From positions 1 through 55,703 of the forward strand of contig CAVYIY010000003.1 in assembly GCA_963768775.1 (NCBI GenBank): a DNA stretch of 55,703 nt. The letters run 5' to 3'. This stretch comes from FEN-33 sp963768775 (GTDB taxonomy: Archaea; Thermoplasmatota; Thermoplasmata; Methanomassiliicoccales; UBA472). The translations under genes were made by a program, and so were the position numbers. Below, one piece after another: positions 51,904 to 55,703 of the stretch. The notes under the pieces were generated by a model. It had not been told where the DNA came from. It did not search any database and worked only from the letters and a program-made list of their open reading frames with translations. Position 1 is the first letter of the stretch, and every line of letters starts with the position of its first letter.

Positions 51904-53639
51904 CCTCCTCCCATGAGGTATTCGACGATTGGTCCAAGAGCCATAGAAAGGAAGAAGCTTAGCGCCCCTATCAAGACTATGACTCCGATGAGCCAGGAGA
52001 TGAATAGAGGGGTGTGGGTTGGCAGCGTGCCTGGACTCACCGGCACGATCTTCTTGGCGGCCAACGACCCGGCCAAGGCCAAGTGTCAGGACGGCCACGG
52101 GGAAGCGTCCCATTAGCATGGCGATCGCCAGGGCCAAGTTATAGAACAGCGAGTTAGTCGACACTCCGGCGAAGGCGCTGCCGTTGTTGTTCGCTGCCGA
52201 ACTGAAGGCGTACAGTATCTCCGTGAACCCGTGAGGTCCGGGATTGGAAACCGCTGCCCTCCCTTCCGGGATCATCACGGCGATTGCCACCCCGATGAGG
52301 ATGGTTACTATCGGTATGAGGATGATGATGGTGCACATCTTCATCTCGTAGGGGCCGATCTTCTTGCCTAGATAGTCGGGCATGCGACCTATCATCAGGC
52401 CGGCAACGAACACCGCGATGAGCACGAAGATCGAGCATGCCATACAGGCCGGAGCCCACTCCTCCGAACACCACCTCTCCGAATTGAATGAGGAATAGTG
52501 GAACCATGCCTCCTAATGCGGTATAGGAATCATGCATCGAGTTCACCGCACCGCAGGACGTGGCCGTCGTCGAAACGGCAAAGAGGCATGAAGGAACCAC
52601 CCCGAACCTCAGCTCCTTGCCCTCCATGTTGCCGCCCGGCTGCAGGTCCGTGGAGATCTGCGAGACCCCAAGCGTTGTCAGGTTCGGATTGCCGGCCTGC
52701 TCCGCCCATATGGCAAAGCCGAGGAAGACCGCGAATATCAAGACCATGGCGACCAGGATCGCGAGCCCCTGCCTCCGGTCCTTGACCATGTTGCCGAAGA
52801 CCAGGCACAGTGCCACCGGGATGACGAGCAGGCCGAGGTTCTCGAACAGATTGGAGAATGGCGTCGGATTCTCGAATGGATGTGCGGAATTGGTGTTGAA
52901 GAACCCGCCTCCGTTGGTTCCAAGCATCTTGATGGCTTCCTGGGAGGCCACTGGTCCCACGGGGATGGTCTGCATGCTGATCAGGTTACCGTTGCAATCA
53001 GTCACCGACTGGACTAGATGCGCCTGAATCGGACCATCGAGCGTCTGGGGAACACCCTGCGAGACCAGGAAGAGAGCCAGGATGAAAGCCAAGGGCAGCA
53101 GGATGAGGGTCGCCCGTGGTCATGTCCACCCAGAAGTTGCCCAGGTCCTTCGTCGTCCTGCCTCGGATACCACGGATCAGCGCCATCAGGACCGCCAGCC
53201 CGGTCGCGGCCGAAAGGAAGTTCTGGACGGTGAGGCCGACCATCTGGGTGAAGTAGCTCATGGTCGTCTCGCCGGCATACGACTGCCAGTTGGTGTTGGT
53301 CACGAAGCTGACCGCGGTGTTGAAGGCCAGGTCCGGCGATACGGCGCCCACGTCTCTGCGGGTTGAGCGGCAGGAATTGCTGGCCCATGATTATTGCCAA
53401 CAGGAACAATAGACCGATGACATTGAAGAGCAGCATCGCCAGGGCATACTCCTTCCAATCCATGCCTCGCTTCTCCACTCTTGCCGGCCGATAGATGAAA
53501 GTCTCGATTCTTCCAATAGTCCGCGATGCGAACCCGGCCTTTCCTCGTAGATCTCGAGTATCAGTTTTCCGATCAAGAACGCGAAGGCTGCGAGCAGAAC
53601 AACGAAGAAGACTATGAATGCCCAACTGGTCGGCATCAT
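51900..53639 (-). CDS. kdpA: Potassium-transporting ATPase subunit A, broken by indels
   Basis: Channel-like subunit that selects K+ in the Kdp pump, about 579 residues if frames are joined. ATG 53639 opens MMPTSWAFIVFFVVLLAAFAFLIGKLILEIYEE; after a break near 53530 come FIYRPARVEKRGMDWKEYALAMLLFNVIGLLF and FLPLNPQ. Selectivity-filter type segments follow: TNTNWQSYAGETTMSYFTQMVGLTVQNF, GTNGGGFFNTNSAHPFENPT, TATSCGAVNSMHDSYTALGGMVPLF and FSSAANNNGSAFAG. The end reads LGPIVEYLMGGG. Breaks lie near 53530, 53365, 53120, 52440 and 52090. The motifs are conserved, so sequence error rather than loss is likely. Confidence 0.82.
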
Positions 53640-54355
53640 GTCAAGCACTCGAGCATCGTCTGTTGGGATATTGGGCGACGGGGCTGATTGGTTGAAGCTC
53701 CCGCCTCCTCCCTCGGCCTGCAGGTCATCGAGGGCCAGGTTAAGCTCGAGGACGTTGACGGTCTTCTCTCCGAGGACGCCGAGTTGCCTGTCCTTTGTGT
53801 TGGCGTTGATCAAATCTTGCACGACGCTCTCGCTCATGTTCCTTGCCTGCGCCACCCGGTGCAATTGATAGAGGGCGCTGGCAACGCTGATGTCCGGGTC
53901 CAAACCGCTTGCGGAAGCGGTCACCAGGTCCGAAGGAATGGGCATGGTGTTGTTCGGGTCGGCGGCATGCAGGGCATCGATCCTTGCCTGTACCATTTGC
54001 AGCAAAGCGGGGTTGTTGGGACCGTAGTTGGTGCCGCTGGATAAGCTGGCATTGTAAGGGAAACGAGGGTGTCGCGGATAGCCTGCCCCAGAAGTACTTC
54101 GGTTCATTGAACGGCTGGCCGATGAGCTCGGAACCGACGACCGTTCCGTTCTGCTCGATCTGGCTCCCATTGGCTTGATGCGGAAAGATCACCTGGGCCG
54201 ACGCCCGGTCACCAAGAGAGGATAGGCAACGCCGGTCAAGAGTACAAGGATGAGGAAGATCACTACATGCCGGCCTGGCCTGCCTCTGCCATAGCCGAAG
54301 GAGAGAACGCATCCTTCCTGTCAGCGGATGCCCTTTGCCTACTCGGAATATTCAT
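53636..54355 (-). CDS. kdpC: Potassium-transporting ATPase subunit C, broken by indels
   Basis: Assembly subunit with one N-terminal membrane helix. From ATG 54355 (overlapping the kdpB stop by 4 bases) it reads MNIPSRQRASADRKDAF, then after a break near 54305 GRHVVIFLILVLLTGVAYPLLVTG, ANGSQIEQNGTVVGSELIGQPFNEPKYFWGRLSATP, NYGPNNPALLQMVQARIDALH, SGLDPDISVASALYQLHRVAQAR and VLGEKTVNVLELNLALDDLQ. As given, the frame runs without a stop through a Gly/Ser-rich tail into kdpA. The stop TGA at 53638-53636 overlapping the kdpA ATG is in another frame, so a one-base error in the tail is likely. Confidence 0.8.
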
Positions 54356-55703
54356 CGTCTGGTCATGCCCCCACCCCCAGAGCGAACAGCAGCGATATCG
54401 ATCAGCTTGATCCCGATGAACGGCACGATGAGGCCGCCCAGTCCATAGATCAGAAGGTTGTTGCGAAGGGCCTCGGCAGCGGTCAGGGGCCTGTACTTGA
54501 CCCCGCGGAGGGCCAAGCGGGATCAGGAGGACGATGATGATGGCGTTGAAGATGACCGCGGAAAGCACGGCGGCATGCAGGCCCATGATGTTCAGGGCGC
54601 TCAAGCGCCGGATATGTCGCGGCGAAGGCCGCCGGCACGATGGCGAAGTACTTCGCCACGTCATTGGTGATGCTGAACGTGGTCAGAGCACCCCTGGTCA
54701 TCAGCAGTTGCTTTCCCGGTCTCCACGATCTCGATCAGCTTGGTCGGGTCACTGTCCAGGTCGATCATGTTGGCCGCCTCCCTGGCCGGCTGCGTGCCGC
54801 TGTTCATGGCCACCGCCACATCGGCCTGGGCCAGTGCCGGGGCGTCGTTCGTGCCGTCACCGGTCATGGCCACCAGCCGTCCTTCGGCCTGGTACTCGCG
54901 GATCAGTTTCAGCTTGTTCTCTGGCGTCGCCTCGGCCAGGTAATCATCGACCCCTGCCTCGGCGGCTATCGCCGCTGCGGTGAGCTTGTTGTCGCCGGTG
55001 ATCATCACCGTCTTGATGCCCATCCGACGCAGCTGGGCGAACCGCTCCTTCATTCCCGGTTTGACGACGTCCTTGAGGTGGATCACTCCCATCGCGATGC
55101 CGTTGCTGGCGATGACCAATGGCGTTCCTCCAGACCTGGCGATCTTGTCGATCTCTTCCTTCAGCGTGCGGGGGAATGTGTTGCCCGATGTCTTGACCAG
55201 GTTCGATGGCGTCCGAGGCTCCCTTGCGTATGGACATCCCATCCATGTCCACGCCGCTCACACGGGTGTGGGCAGAGAAAGGGATGAATTGCATCTTGGA
55301 CCGCTCCTCGGAACCGGCTACGTCCGCCTCTTGTATGCCGTATTTATCGGCGACCAGTGAGACTATGCTGCGACCTTCCGGCGTTTCGTCGGCCAGGGAT
55401 GCAAGGAGGGCTAGTTCGGCGACATGCTCTGCCTTTGCCCTTCGACAGGAATGATCTGCACTGCCTGTCGATTGCCATAGGTGATGGTGCCGGTCTTGTC
55501 CAGAAGGAGCACATCCACATCACCGGCGGCCTCGATGGCCTGTCCTGATGAGGCTATGACGTTCTTGACTGATGAGACGGTCCATGCCAGCGATGCCGAT
55601 GGCGCTCAGCAGACCTCCGATGGTCGTCGGGGCCAGGCAGACCAACAGAGCGATCAATACGGTCACGGAGACCGGGCTGCCCTGGCCCGAGACATAGACG
55701 CTG
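54352..55703 (-). CDS. kdpB: Potassium-transporting P-type ATPase subunit B, partial and broken by indels
   Basis: Catalytic ATPase of the Kdp pump; the N-terminal part lies beyond the right edge. From right to left the frames give VSVTVLIALLVCLAPTTIGGLLSAIGIAGMDR, the phosphorylation site LLLDKTGTIT, FIPFSAHTRVSGVDMDG, IRKGASDAI, SGGTPLVIASNGIAMGVIHLKDVVKPG, IKTVMITGDNKLTAAAIAAEAGVDDYLAEATPENKL, VAMTGDGTNDAPALAQADVAVAMNSGTQ and the C-terminal membrane helices (HAAVLSAVIFNAIIIVLLIPL; LIYGLGGLIVPFIGIKLIDIAA). The end overlaps the kdpC start. At least eight breaks lie between 54370 and 55600. Confidence 0.83.

Noticed and set aside
49906..52443. 845-codon frame suggesting a KdpA-KdpD fusion protein
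   Set aside because: The part between about 52090 and 51903 is kdpA DNA read in the wrong frame; the true kdpA end (EYLMGGG, stop at 51900) and the kdpD ATG at 51903 are both visible.
1..55703. CRISPR array, insertion sequence, integrase or phage genes
   Set aside because: No direct-repeat/spacer series, transposase or integrase motifs, or terminal inverted repeats were found on reading the window.

Overview
The window is chromosomal DNA of an archaeon. Evidence: archaeal-type Nop5 and fibrillarin, aIF5A, a long archaeal uS15, an Sm-like protein, Kae1, TATA-type promoters with very short leaders, many TTG/GTG starts, and two tRNAs without an encoded CCA. A MsvR-type (HTH + V4R) regulator and the overall gene mix suggest Thermoplasmatota, possibly near the Methanomassiliicoccales; this is inference only. 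From about 9.1 kb onward the DNA is GC-rich; the first 9 kb are visibly more AT-rich.

Layout. 1-8.9 kb: an accessory surface-glycan island. It has sialic-acid genes (neuA partial, neuB, neuC, a hexapeptide acyltransferase) interleaved with an acyl-carrier module: ACP, acyl-activating ligase, LuxE-like acyl-protein synthetase, LuxC-like acyl reductase, SDR reductase, and an AcpS-type phosphopantetheinyl transferase. This is the best candidate for an undescribed system. 9.1-14.1 kb: smc-scpA-scpB condensin operon. 14.2-15.5 kb: Sm-like protein and a sugar-nucleotidyltransferase. 15.6-21.6 kb: a double-length ABC permease, two ABC ATPases, a DUF47/PhoU-like protein and a phosphohexomutase, most of them broken by closely spaced one-base indels. 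21.6-25.6 kb (minus strand): mtnA, a class II aldolase, nop5, aIF5A and agmatinase. 25.7-29.7 kb: the MsvR-like regulator, a small acidic protein, a HyuA-type hydantoinase, a HEAT-repeat protein and a Cys-rich miniprotein. 29.9-34.5 kb: tRNA-Val, a glutaredoxin-like protein, kae1, a DHH/RecJ-like protein, rps15, a Nudix hydrolase and fibrillarin. 34.5-41.9 kb: a winged-helix protein, two tandem small paralogues, a CrtC/AttH-like lipocalin protein behind a truncated PEP-utilising domain, IMPase, NAD kinase, a JAMM protein, and a GlmU-like/GlmM-like pair. 41.9-48.5 kb: a LigD-type 3'-phosphoesterase and a polyphosphate operon (ppk1, a CHAD-phosphoesterase-HD fusion, ppx). 48.7-55.7 kb: tRNA-Leu, a decayed histidine kinase, and a kdp potassium-pump operon in the unusual order B-C-A-D, with indels and cut by the right edge.

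How the parts connect. The GlmM/GlmU pair at 38.8-41.3 kb could supply UDP-GlcNAc to NeuC, NeuB and NeuA in the island. Agmatinase and aIF5A form a pair because putrescine feeds spermidine, the donor for hypusination of aIF5A. MtnA plus the aldolase form a 5-deoxypentose/methylthioribose salvage pair. Kae1, fibrillarin, Nop5 and the Sm-like protein are RNA-maturation genes spread over the window. Polyphosphate and potassium pump genes sit close together at the right. The indel-rich blocks (about 17.2-22.8 kb, and 51.9-55.7 kb) hit conserved genes repeatedly and most likely reflect poor consensus sequence.
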